A stretch of 32,060 bases of DNA from Selenomonadaceae bacterium (GTDB taxonomy: Bacteria > Bacillota > Negativicutes > Selenomonadales > Selenomonadaceae): contig JAILRS010000036.1 in NCBI GenBank assembly GCA_024698045.1, forward strand, positions 1-32,060, given 5' to 3'. The notes beneath the pieces are model-generated. The model did no database searches, was not told the DNA's origin, and was given only the letters and a program-made list of their open reading frames with translations. A program made the translations under genes and the position numbers. This document shows positions 24,687-32,060 of the stretch, piece after piece. The first letter of the stretch is position 1, and every line of letters begins with the position of its first letter.

Positions 24687-24918
24687 CGACGAAGAAATAA
24701 TATCGGCGGATGAACCAAATTCTTTGCAAACCTTAATCAACAAAATGAAGGCGGCGAACGGCAAAAAAGTTTTCTTCATCTTGGCTAACGGTTTTCCGTT
24801 CGGTATATTGCAACAAGCAGGTTTTACCTTCAACAAAGATTTTGTGAACGGTTTTGATTTTCTCTCCGAGGCAAACGGTATCCAGCTCAATTCATACGAG
24901 ATGATAAAAAATATGTGA
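24646..24918 (+). CDS. Out-of-frame C-terminal domain of the GT8 gene
   Basis: From AGC at 24646 an uninterrupted frame gives 90 residues ending at TGA 24916-24918. It has normal coding character, with alternating hydrophobic and charged stretches such as KKIFFVRDDEEIISADEP, GKKVFFILANGFPFG and GFDFLSEANGIQLNSYE. It has no credible start codon or SD site of its own, so it is best read as the C-terminus of the GT8 protein when the G tract is one base shorter. The strand-helix-strand pattern suggests a small alpha/beta domain; I do not recognise the family. Confidence 0.7.
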   Translation, partial: SNIDAVKKIFFVRDDEEIISADEPNSLQTLINKMKAANGKKVFFILANGFPFGILQQAGFTFNKDFVNGFDFLSEANGIQLNSYEMIKNM

Positions 24919-25090
24919 CGCCAAATTTGCCGTATCCTTTCAGTAAAATTCCATGTGTAAACAAAAATTTTTCTGAAATTTTCGGCAGGAAAAACCCCCA
25001 TTGCGTAGAAATGTTTTCGTTAATGAAGCAACCGAATTAGGAAGTTTCGGAGGATTTAGAGATTGTATTTCGTTCAGGGGGGATTATTCT

Positions 25091-26227
25091 ATGAGAAAGA
25101 CAGAGTGCTTGGCAATGATACTGGCCGGCGGGCAGGGTAGCCGCCTGAAGGCCTTGACGAAAACCGTTGCGAAGCCTGCAGTTCCGTTCGGCGGCAAATA
25201 TCGCATTATCGATTTTCCGCTCTCCAACTGCGCAAATTCCGGTATAGAAAAAGTTGGCGTACTCACTCAATACAAGCCGCTTGAACTTCATAACTATTTA
25301 GGCAGCGGCAGTTCTTGGGATCTCGACCGCACGGGCGGCGGTGTGTTCATTCTTCCTCCTTACGCACGCGAAAAGGGTGCCGATTGGTATCGCGGTACGG
25401 CAGACGCCATCTATCAGAACCTTAACTTTATAGATTTGACCGACCCCGATTATGTCCTTATTCTTTCGGGCGATCATATTTATACCATGGATTACGCGTG
25501 GATGCTCAAAGCTCACAAAGCCAATAATGCCGATGTCACAATCGGTGTCTTTGAAGTTTCGTGGGAAGAAGCTCCGCGTTTCGGCATTATGGTCACCGAT
25601 AAAGAGACCGGCCGCATCACAGAATTCCAAGAAAAACCGAAAGAACCCAAATCCAATCTTGCCTCTATGGGTATCTATATTTTCTCGAAACCCTTCCTTA
25701 AAAAGTATCTCGAAGAAGACGGCGTAAACGAAAACTCCACCCACGATTTCGGTAACGATTTGATTCCGAAAATGTTGGCTGACGGCGCACGCATGTTCTC
25801 CTATGCTTTCGACGGTTATTGGAAAGATGTCGGAACGATTGAAAGTCTTTGGCAGGCAAATATGGACTTGCTCCAAGATCAACCGCCTTTCGACCTCAAA
25901 GACGACAAAAAGAGAGTATATTCCTCCAATCCCTCGATGCCGCCGCAATTCGTAGGCCCCGATGCATCAGTAAGACAATCCATGATTAACGAGGGTGCCA
26001 AAATCGAGGGCACTGTCGACAAATCGGTTATCTTCCAAGGCGTTAGAGTCGGCAAAGGCGCGCAAGTTACAAATTCCGTCGTCCTTCCGTCGGCAGTCAT
26101 CGAAGAAGGTGCAGTCGTTAATTACGCTATCCTCGCACAAGATGTCGTAATAAAAGCCGGCGCAAAAGTCGAGGGCAAACTCGGTGAAATTACCGTAATA
26201 CCCGAAGGCGCAATCGTCAACGCTTAA
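25091..26227 (+). CDS. glgC: Glucose-1-phosphate adenylyltransferase, catalytic subunit
   Basis: GlgC makes ADP-glucose from glucose-1-phosphate and ATP, the committed step of bacterial glycogen synthesis. The 378-residue product has the nucleotidyltransferase signature GGQGSRL at 13-19, [36 protein letters not shown] in the sugar-binding region, WKDVGT, and a C-terminal left-handed beta-helix with hexapeptide repeats (about 290-375). ATG at 25091 is preferred over the upstream in-frame start at 25001: AGGGGGG sits 9-10 nt before it and the family begins at this point. It heads the glgC-glgD-glgP-glgB set. No clear promoter could be assigned in 24919-25090. Confidence 0.96.
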   Translation: MRKTECLAMILAGGQGSRLKALTKTVAKPAVPFGGKYRIIDFPLSNCANSGIEKVGVLTQYKPLELHNYLGSGSSWDLDRTGGGVFILPPYAREKGADWYRGTADAIYQNLNFIDLTDPDYVLILSGDHIYTMDYAWMLKAHKANNADVTIGVFEVSWEEAPRFGIMVTDKETGRITEFQEKPKEPKSNLASMGIYIFSKPFLKKYLEEDGVNENSTHDFGNDLIPKMLADGARMFSYAFDGYWKDVGTIESLWQANMDLLQDQPPFDLKDDKKRVYSSNPSMPPQFVGPDASVRQSMINEGAKIEGTVDKSVIFQGVRVGKGAQVTNSVVLPSAVIEEGAVVNYAILAQDVVIKAGAKVEGKLGEITVIPEGAIVNA

Positions 26228-26269
26228 TTTCGAAAGTGAAATCGTCTGCACTTCAGGAGGTGCTTTGAA

Positions 26270-27379
26270 TTGAAACAAGTAGTGGGGATTATTAATCTTC
26301 AGGAAGACAACAGTTTGATAAGAGAATTGGCGGCGACTCGTGCGGTTGAGGCATTACCTTTCGCAGGTCGTTATCGTCTCGTGGACTTCGCCGTATCCAA
26401 TATGGTTAATTCGGGCATGAGCCTTGTCGGTCTCTTACTGCCCGATTTCTCTCGCGCGGTTTTGGATCACATTCGTTCCGGTAAAGATTGGGATTTGGCA
26501 CGTCGCCGCGAAGGTTTGACGTATTTGCCTGCCGCTCTGCCCGATAACGATTCGCGCAAGGGCGATTTGAAAGATATCTATGCCAATTTGGATTTCGCCG
26601 AACTCAGCGGCAAACAATATGTCTTGCTCACCAATGCAAGCTACATTTATAACATTGATTTTGAAAAAGTTCTCGAATTCCATAAAGCAAGCGACACCGA
26701 TATAACCATGGTTTATTCCGTAGTTAATGCCAATCGCAAGGGCAAAAGCATGGTCATCGAGACAAACGAGCAGGGTAAAGTAACGGATTTGGCGGAAGTA
26801 ACCAATATCAAAGCAGGTCAAAAAATGGTTATGGGTGCTTACTTGATGCCCGTCCCGACTTTTGCGTATCTCGTTCGCTCCACCTACGAGCGCGGCGGTC
26901 AGGATTTCTTGCTTGATGCTCTTCTGCGTCGCGGCAACGAATTCAAAATCAGCGCGTTTGAACACAAAGGTTATTTTGCTCATATCAATTCTACTCTCGG
27001 TTTCTACGAAGCTAATCGCGATTGCCTCAAGCCCGAAGTTTGGGAAGAATTGTTCATGAACAACGAACGCCCCATCTTCACGAAAATTAAGGACGAAGTT
27101 CCGGTTCAATACAAAGAGACGGCGGAAGTCAAAAATTCGCTTATCGCTAACGGTTGCGAAATTCGCGGCACGGTAGAAAACAGTATTATTTTCCGCGGTG
27201 TTACCGTCGAAAAGGGCGCAGTTGTTAAGGATTCCATCCTTATGCAGCGTTGCAACGTCCAGGAAGGCGCACGCGTCGAGGGAGTTATCTGCGACAAGAA
27301 CGTCATCATCACAAAGAATCGTTGGCTCAAAGGCGCGGAAAATTATCCTTACATCGTTACCAAGAACGCAAGAATTTAA
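26270..27379 (+). CDS. glgD: Glucose-1-phosphate adenylyltransferase regulatory subunit GlgD
   Basis: GlgD is the non-catalytic paralogue found with GlgC in Firmicutes, forming a hetero-oligomer that changes activity and regulation. The 369 residues keep the overall fold, including the C-terminal beta-helix (about 280-350). The GGxGxRL loop is replaced by NLQEDNSLIREL, and the LSGDH metal site by LTNASYIYNID, consistent with loss of catalysis. Translation starts at TTG with AGGAGG 9 nt upstream. The gap from glgC is 42 bp, so the two are co-transcribed. A long hairpin follows the stop. Confidence 0.94.
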   Translation: MKQVVGIINLQEDNSLIRELAATRAVEALPFAGRYRLVDFAVSNMVNSGMSLVGLLLPDFSRAVLDHIRSGKDWDLARRREGLTYLPAALPDNDSRKGDLKDIYANLDFAELSGKQYVLLTNASYIYNIDFEKVLEFHKASDTDITMVYSVVNANRKGKSMVIETNEQGKVTDLAEVTNIKAGQKMVMGAYLMPVPTFAYLVRSTYERGGQDFLLDALLRRGNEFKISAFEHKGYFAHINSTLGFYEANRDCLKPEVWEELFMNNERPIFTKIKDEVPVQYKETAEVKNSLIANGCEIRGTVENSIIFRGVTVEKGAVVKDSILMQRCNVQEGARVEGVICDKNVIITKNRWLKGAENYPYIVTKNARI

Positions 27380-27406
27380 ACAGCTGAAGTAAAAAAATAA
27401 GTAACC

Positions 27407-27465
27407 AACGGCGGATTTTTACCGACGGGATAATTAAATGTGCCCGAATGTAAAAATTCGCCGTT
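27407..27465 (+). terminator. Long hairpin after glgD, possible terminator or attenuator
   Basis: Two 16-base arms (27407-27422 and 27450-27465) pair along their whole length with one G-U pair, and a CGGG/CCCG pairing lies inside the loop. The following bases are TTGTCTT, a poor T-run. Together with the promoter further on it separates glgCD from glgPB, probably incompletely. It could also protect the glgCD mRNA 3' end. Confidence 0.6.
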
Positions 27466-27537
27466 TGTCTTAACGTAATGTGATTCGGAAGTAGATAATT
27501 AAGAATTATGTATCGAAAACAACTGTTAATACTTAGC

Positions 27538-27566
27538 TTGCCAATGATTGCCGTGTCTGATAAAAT
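27538..27566 (+). promoter_or_regulatory. Promoter of glgP-glgB
   Basis: TTGCCA (27538-27543) and TAAAAT (27561-27566) are 17 bp apart, with TG one base before the -10 box. The predicted leader is about 50 nt and ends in the AAAGGAGG SD site of glgP. Confidence 0.7.
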
Positions 27567-27622
27567 GACAGTAGGAAAAAACTCTCACACAACTTGAATC
27601 CGCAGTCAAAGGAGGAATTCAC

Positions 27623-30091
27623 TTGCCAAAAGATACAAACGACAGAAAAGTAGCCCACAGCAAGGAATACGAAAAATTAAAAGAGTCACTCAAATCAAGG
27701 TTTATCAGTTCCGCACACATTATGTTTGGTCGCGATATTCACGAATTGCCGATGAACGAGCTTTATAAAACCGTCGCGGCTGTCGCCAAACAGGTTATTT
27801 CCGAGAATTGGATAAAAACCAATCGCGCCTACATGGAACGTCAGGAGAAACAAGTTTACTATTTCTCTATTGAATTCTTGATGGGCAGACTCCTCAAATC
27901 TAATCTCATCAACTTGGGCATTGATGAGGCTTTCCGCGAAGTACTCGACGATCTCGACTTGAATTTGGATGACATTTACGAAGAAGAACCCGATGCAGGT
28001 TTGGGCAATGGCGGTCTCGGTCGTCTTGCCGCATGTTTTATTGATTCTCTCGCCGCACATCGTCTCCCCGGTCACGGTTGCAGTATTCGCTATCAATATG
28101 GTCTGTTTGAACAAAAAATTATTCAAGGACAACAAGTCGAAATACCCGATAATTGGCTGCGTGACGGTTTTGCGTGGGAGTATCGCAAACCCGATAAATC
28201 TATCAACGTCAAATTTAACGGCAATGCTTACATGAAGGAGCAGCCCGACGGTTCTCTCAAACTCGTACACGAAAACGCAATGACGGTTATGGCTGTGCCT
28301 TACGATGTGCCGATTGTCGGCTATCACAATAAAACCGTTAACACTCTGCGTCTTTGGAATGCCGAAGTTAATCGCGATTTCTCCGACTATGGCATGTTGA
28401 CACATGAACAAATGCGCCAGAAAAACGAGTATCGCAATTTCGTCGAAAGTATCACTCAATATCTTTATCCCGACGACAGTTCCAGCGAAGGCAGACGCAT
28501 GCGCTTGATTCAAGAGTACTTCTTGGTATCGGCAGGCACGCAGAGTATTATCCGCCACTACATGCGCGCAGGTATGAATATTCACGAGCTTGATAAAAAA
28601 ATCGCGATTCATATCAACGATACACATCCGGCACTTTGCACCGCCGAATTAATGCGTATTCTCATCGACGATTACGAAATGGAATGGTCTGAGGCTTGGA
28701 CGATTACCAAGGGCGTTATCGCTTACACAAATCATACGATTATGCCCGAAGCTTTGGAAAAATGGCCGGTCGATATGTTCAAGGCACTCTTGCCGCGTAT
28801 CTACATGATTATCGACGAAATCAATCGCCGTCATTTGGAAGAAGTAAAAGTCCGCTACCCGAATAACGTAGATAAACTTCGCGCAATGTCTATCATCGAA
28901 AACGGCGAAGTACATATGGCGCGTCTTGCTATTGTCGGTTCTCATTCCGTCAATGGCGTTGCGCGTATTCACAGCGATATTCTTAAGAGTACTACTCTTC
29001 ATGACTTCTATGAGTATTGGCCGCGCATGTTCAACAATAAGACCAACGGTATCACACATCGCCGCTGGTTGATGGGCGCGAATCCCGAACTTGCCGAACT
29101 GATTGATAATACAATTCGCAGTCGTGTTTGGCACCGTCACCCCGAACAGTTGGATTTGTTTAACGAATCAGTCGACGATAAAAAAGTACTCAGAGATCTC
29201 GACGAAATTAAATTGATTCGTAAAACCGCGCTTGCCGATTTCCTCAAGAAACATCAGGGCGTCGAAATAAATCCCAATACGCTTTTCGATATTCAAGTCA
29301 AACGCATTCACTCCTACAAACGTCAATTGATGAACGCATTGCATATCATGTGGCAATACGAAAAAATCAAGACCGATCCCAGTTACAAACCGATTCCCAC
29401 AACCTATCTTTTCGGCGGCAAAGCTGCGGCAGGTTATTACATTGCCAAAGAAACTATTCGCTTGATTAACGCTATCGCAAACAAAGTCAACAACGATAAA
29501 TCTATCAACGATGTTCTTAAAGTTGTCTTCATTGAGAATTTCGGCGTATCTATCGGTGAAATCGTCTACCCTGCGGCTGACGTCAGCGAACAAATTTCTA
29601 CCGCATCCAAAGAAGCTTCGGGTACGGGCAATATGAAATTTATGATGAACGGCGCAATTACTTTGGGAACATTGGACGGCGCAAACGTTGAGATTCGCGA
29701 GGCTGTCGGCGATGACAATATCGTTATCTTCGGTCTCAAAGCCGCCGAAGTTTTGGCGTACTACGAAAACGGTACATATTCCGCTTGGAATGAATATGTA
29801 GGCAGTCAGAACGTTCAGACCGCCGTTAACAAATTGACCGATGGCACTTACGGCGATTTCCATTCCCTGCGCGATTATTTGATTCACGGCAATGACGAAT
29901 TCTTTATCCTCAAGGATTTAGATGCTTACATCGACGCACACAACGAAATTTATGCACGTTATGCCGATCGCATGGGCTGGCTCCGTTCGGCCGCTATGAA
30001 TATCGCAAACTCCGGCAGATTCTCCTCCGACAGAACTATCGATGAATATGCTTCGGAAATTTGGCACATCACTCCTTGCAAAATTCAATAA
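27623..30091 (+). CDS. glgP: Glycogen/maltodextrin phosphorylase
   Basis: GlgP removes glucose units from glycogen as glucose-1-phosphate, using pyridoxal phosphate. The 822-residue length is typical of GT35 phosphorylases. Recognisable parts are YFSIEFLMGRLL near the N-terminus, DAGLGNGGLGRLAACFIDS, the middle HINDTHPAL, KRIHSYKRQ, and the PLP-lysine segment EASGTGNMKFMMNG with K672. It starts at TTG with AAAGGAGG upstream, from its own promoter. glgB follows after 35 bp. Having a degrading enzyme in the same cluster as the synthetic genes is common in glycogen operons. Confidence 0.96.
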   Translation: MPKDTNDRKVAHSKEYEKLKESLKSRFISSAHIMFGRDIHELPMNELYKTVAAVAKQVISENWIKTNRAYMERQEKQVYYFSIEFLMGRLLKSNLINLGIDEAFREVLDDLDLNLDDIYEEEPDAGLGNGGLGRLAACFIDSLAAHRLPGHGCSIRYQYGLFEQKIIQGQQVEIPDNWLRDGFAWEYRKPDKSINVKFNGNAYMKEQPDGSLKLVHENAMTVMAVPYDVPIVGYHNKTVNTLRLWNAEVNRDFSDYGMLTHEQMRQKNEYRNFVESITQYLYPDDSSSEGRRMRLIQEYFLVSAGTQSIIRHYMRAGMNIHELDKKIAIHINDTHPALCTAELMRILIDDYEMEWSEAWTITKGVIAYTNHTIMPEALEKWPVDMFKALLPRIYMIIDEINRRHLEEVKVRYPNNVDKLRAMSIIENGEVHMARLAIVGSHSVNGVARIHSDILKSTTLHDFYEYWPRMFNNKTNGITHRRWLMGANPELAELIDNTIRSRVWHRHPEQLDLFNESVDDKKVLRDLDEIKLIRKTALADFLKKHQGVEINPNTLFDIQVKRIHSYKRQLMNALHIMWQYEKIKTDPSYKPIPTTYLFGGKAAAGYYIAKETIRLINAIANKVNNDKSINDVLKVVFIENFGVSIGEIVYPAADVSEQISTASKEASGTGNMKFMMNGAITLGTLDGANVEIREAVGDDNIVIFGLKAAEVLAYYENGTYSAWNEYVGSQNVQTAVNKLTDGTYGDFHSLRDYLIHGNDEFFILKDLDAYIDAHNEIYARYADRMGWLRSAAMNIANSGRFSSDRTIDEYASEIWHITPCKIQ

Positions 30092-30126
30092 CAGTTTTGC
30101 GAACCGAGCACGGGAGGGATTAAGTA

Positions 30127-32043
30127 GTGAAGACATCCAATCTCAATGAGTATGACCTGTATTTGTTTCATCAAGGCACTAATTATCGTGCATATGAAAT
30201 GCTGGGCGCGCACTTCACCGAACGCGACGGCAAAAAGGGTGTGCGCTTTGCCGTTTGGGCTCCTCATGCCAAATCCGTAAGCGTTGTCGGCGACTTCAAT
30301 AATTGGGATGACCGTGTTAACCGTATGATTCGCTTGGACGACGGTGAAACTTGGGAAACCTTTATCGAAGGTCTGAAGCAGGGCGATATTTACAAATATG
30401 CAATTCAATCACAACCGAACGCGCCACATATTTTGAAAAGCGATCCTTATGCTTTTTACGCGGAAAAACGTCCTGCCACTGCGTCGAAACTTTACGACAT
30501 GGAAAATTACAATTGGACGGACAACGAGTGGCAAGAGCTTAAAAATCGGCAATCCTCTTACTCACATCCGATGCTGATTTACGAAGTGCATGCAGGTTCG
30601 TGGCAACGCAATGACGGAAAATTTTTAAGCTACCGCGAATTGGCAGACCGTTTGATTAAATACGTCAAGGACATGAATTACACACATATTGAATTCATGC
30701 CGCTTATGGAACACCCTTTAGACGGTTCATGGGGCTATCAGACTACTGGTTACTACGCCGTGACAAGTCGCTACGGCGAGCCGAATGATTTCCGTTATCT
30801 GATTGAAACCGCACACAAAAACGGAATCGGCGTTATCATGGATTGGGTGCCCGGGCATTTCTGCAAAGATACTCACGGTTTGCGCGAATTCGACGGCATT
30901 AATCTTTACGAATCCGATAACAAACAGCTGTCGGAAAATCGCGGTTGGGGTACCGTCAATTTCGATTACGGTCGCACCGAAGTTCAAAGCTTTTTAATTT
31001 CCAATGCGCTTTTCTGGTTTGAGGAATTTCACATAGACGGCTTGAGGATTGACGGCGTAGCCAATATGTTGTATCTTAATTTTGGTCGCGAAGAAGGCGA
31101 ATGGACACCGAATCGTTACGGCGACAGCGGCAATTTGGAGGCAGTTGACTTCCTGAAAAAACTTAACGAAACTGTTTTCAAATACTATCCGCAGGCGTTG
31201 ATGGTGGCGGAAGAGTCTACCTCGTGGCCGTTGATTTCTAAACCCGTTTACATGGGCGGCATGGGCTTCAATTACAAGTGGAATATGGGCTGGATGAATG
31301 ACATGCTTGATTACGTGAGTCTGGATCCGATTTATCGGAAATGGAATCACGACAAAGTTACTTTCTCGTTCATGTATGCCTTTGCCGAAAATTTTATTCT
31401 GCCGTTATCGCATGATGAAGTAGTTCACGGCAAACGCTCCTTGATTGAAAAAATGCCCGGGGACTATTGGCAGAAATTTGCCGGATTGCGTTGCTTCTTC
31501 GGTTATTGGATGGCGCACCCCGGTAAGAAATTACTGTTCATGGGCGGCGAATTCGGACAGTTTGTCGAATGGAACGAAAATGACAGTTTGGATTGGCACC
31601 TTGTCGAGCAGTACGAAAAACATGAACAAATACAAGCTTACTCCAAAGCATTGAACAAATTTTATTTGGATAATAAATCTCTGTGGCAGGTTGACTTTGA
31701 TTGGAACGGTTTCCAATGGATAGACTGCAACGATAACGAAAACAGTGTCGTATCGTTTATCCGCAAGGCAAAAGACAGCGCAGACTATGTCATAGTGGTA
31801 TGCAATTTTACGCCCGAGGTGCGGCACGACTACAGAATCGGTGTACCTACTCGCGGTTCATATGTCGAAGTATTCAACTCCGATGCAAAAGAATTCGGCG
31901 GCAGCGGCGTATCCAATCAAACAAGTCTTAAGTCACAAGAAATTCCATGGCACAATCGCGAAAACTCTATCACATTGACAATCCCGCCTTTGGCTACAAT
32001 CTTCCTGAAATACGACGTGCCCGACTGCATTGTCGTTGATTGA
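30127..32043 (+). CDS. glgB: 1,4-alpha-glucan branching enzyme
   Basis: GlgB cuts alpha-1,4 chains and rejoins them as alpha-1,6 branches in glycogen. The 638-residue GH13 enzyme has an N-terminal CBM48-type domain (about 30-125, GVRFAVWAPHAKSVSVVGDF), then the catalytic barrel with nucleophile D309 in GLRIDGVANM, acid/base E362 in MVAEESTSW and D430 in LPLSHDEVVHGK, and a C-terminal beta domain. It lacks the extra N1 domain of the longer E. coli enzyme. The start is GTG with GGGAGG upstream. The stop lies 17 bp before the window edge. glgA is not seen and may follow outside. Confidence 0.96.
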   Translation: MKTSNLNEYDLYLFHQGTNYRAYEMLGAHFTERDGKKGVRFAVWAPHAKSVSVVGDFNNWDDRVNRMIRLDDGETWETFIEGLKQGDIYKYAIQSQPNAPHILKSDPYAFYAEKRPATASKLYDMENYNWTDNEWQELKNRQSSYSHPMLIYEVHAGSWQRNDGKFLSYRELADRLIKYVKDMNYTHIEFMPLMEHPLDGSWGYQTTGYYAVTSRYGEPNDFRYLIETAHKNGIGVIMDWVPGHFCKDTHGLREFDGINLYESDNKQLSENRGWGTVNFDYGRTEVQSFLISNALFWFEEFHIDGLRIDGVANMLYLNFGREEGEWTPNRYGDSGNLEAVDFLKKLNETVFKYYPQALMVAEESTSWPLISKPVYMGGMGFNYKWNMGWMNDMLDYVSLDPIYRKWNHDKVTFSFMYAFAENFILPLSHDEVVHGKRSLIEKMPGDYWQKFAGLRCFFGYWMAHPGKKLLFMGGEFGQFVEWNENDSLDWHLVEQYEKHEQIQAYSKALNKFYLDNKSLWQVDFDWNGFQWIDCNDNENSVVSFIRKAKDSADYVIVVCNFTPEVRHDYRIGVPTRGSYVEVFNSDAKEFGGSGVSNQTSLKSQEIPWHNRENSITLTIPPLATIFLKYDVPDCIVVD

Positions 32044-32060
32044 CCGAAGGCAATCGGCTG

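Noticed and set aside
24724..24918. Separate small gene of 64 residues after the GT8 gene
   Set aside because: Its start is an internal TTG with no SD site, and the same frame is open further back to the poly-G tract, so it is the displaced C-terminus of the GT8 gene.
24919..25090. Promoter and terminator ahead of glgC
   Set aside because: Only poor -35/-10 combinations with wrong spacing and a weak 5-bp stem were seen; nothing could be supported.
25001..25090. 30-residue N-terminal extension of GlgC
   Set aside because: The extra residues do not match the family, and a strong SD site precedes ATG 25091.
1..32060. CRISPR array, prophage, insertion sequence or toxin-antitoxin genes
   Set aside because: No regularly spaced direct repeats, transposase, integrase or phage genes are seen; nearly all coding space is housekeeping or envelope related.
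32044..32060. Terminator after glgB
   Set aside because: Only a 4-bp CCGA/TCGG pairing is visible before the window ends; too little to call.

Overview
The window reads as chromosomal DNA of a diderm Firmicute of the Negativicutes type (Selenomonas/Veillonella relatives). The strongest sign is one protein carrying both the Kdo transferase (WaaA/KdtA) and the lipid A 4'-kinase (LpxK), which implies an LPS outer membrane. It sits among Firmicute-type genes: AddA, a GlgC/GlgD pair, the single-chain clostridial-type PurL, and DUF5693 and DUF2993 proteins. Several genes start with TTG or GTG behind good Shine-Dalgarno (SD) sites. The genus is not claimed.

Every gene left of about 18.23 kb is on the minus strand, and every gene right of 18.44 kb is on the plus strand. 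Bases 1-412 are non-coding and packed with hairpins and inverted repeats. From right to left, the minus-strand half holds: an FtsA-like actin-fold ATPase with an AT-hook-like N-terminal tail and tandem C-terminal modules; hisIE; the kdtA-lpxK fusion; trpS with a co-transcribed TPR lipoprotein carrying a glucosaminidase-like domain; tRNA-Pro(CGG) with its own promoter and terminator; an alpha/beta hydrolase-pth-purL cluster; and an rfbC-addA pair.

The plus-strand half begins with a FakA/DAK2-like protein that has lost the nucleotide/Mg-binding aspartates. prfB follows with its programmed +1 frameshift, then a DUF2993 protein, a DUF5693 multi-pass membrane protein, and a GT8 glycosyltransferase. 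The GT8 frame is broken by an 11-G homopolymer. The last part is a glycogen locus: glgC, glgD, glgP and glgB. Together these cover envelope and surface-glycan synthesis (kdtA-lpxK, rfbC, GT8, DUF5693), translation (trpS, pth, prfB, tRNA-Pro), nucleotide and amino-acid synthesis (purL, hisIE), recombination (addA) and glycogen storage.

The most interesting items are: the poly-G tract that may switch the C-terminal domain of the GT8 enzyme; the AT-hook FtsA-like protein, divergent from the FakA-like pseudokinase; unusual spacing at the prfB frameshift site; and a repeat-dense spacer containing a possible pseudoknot-forming element.
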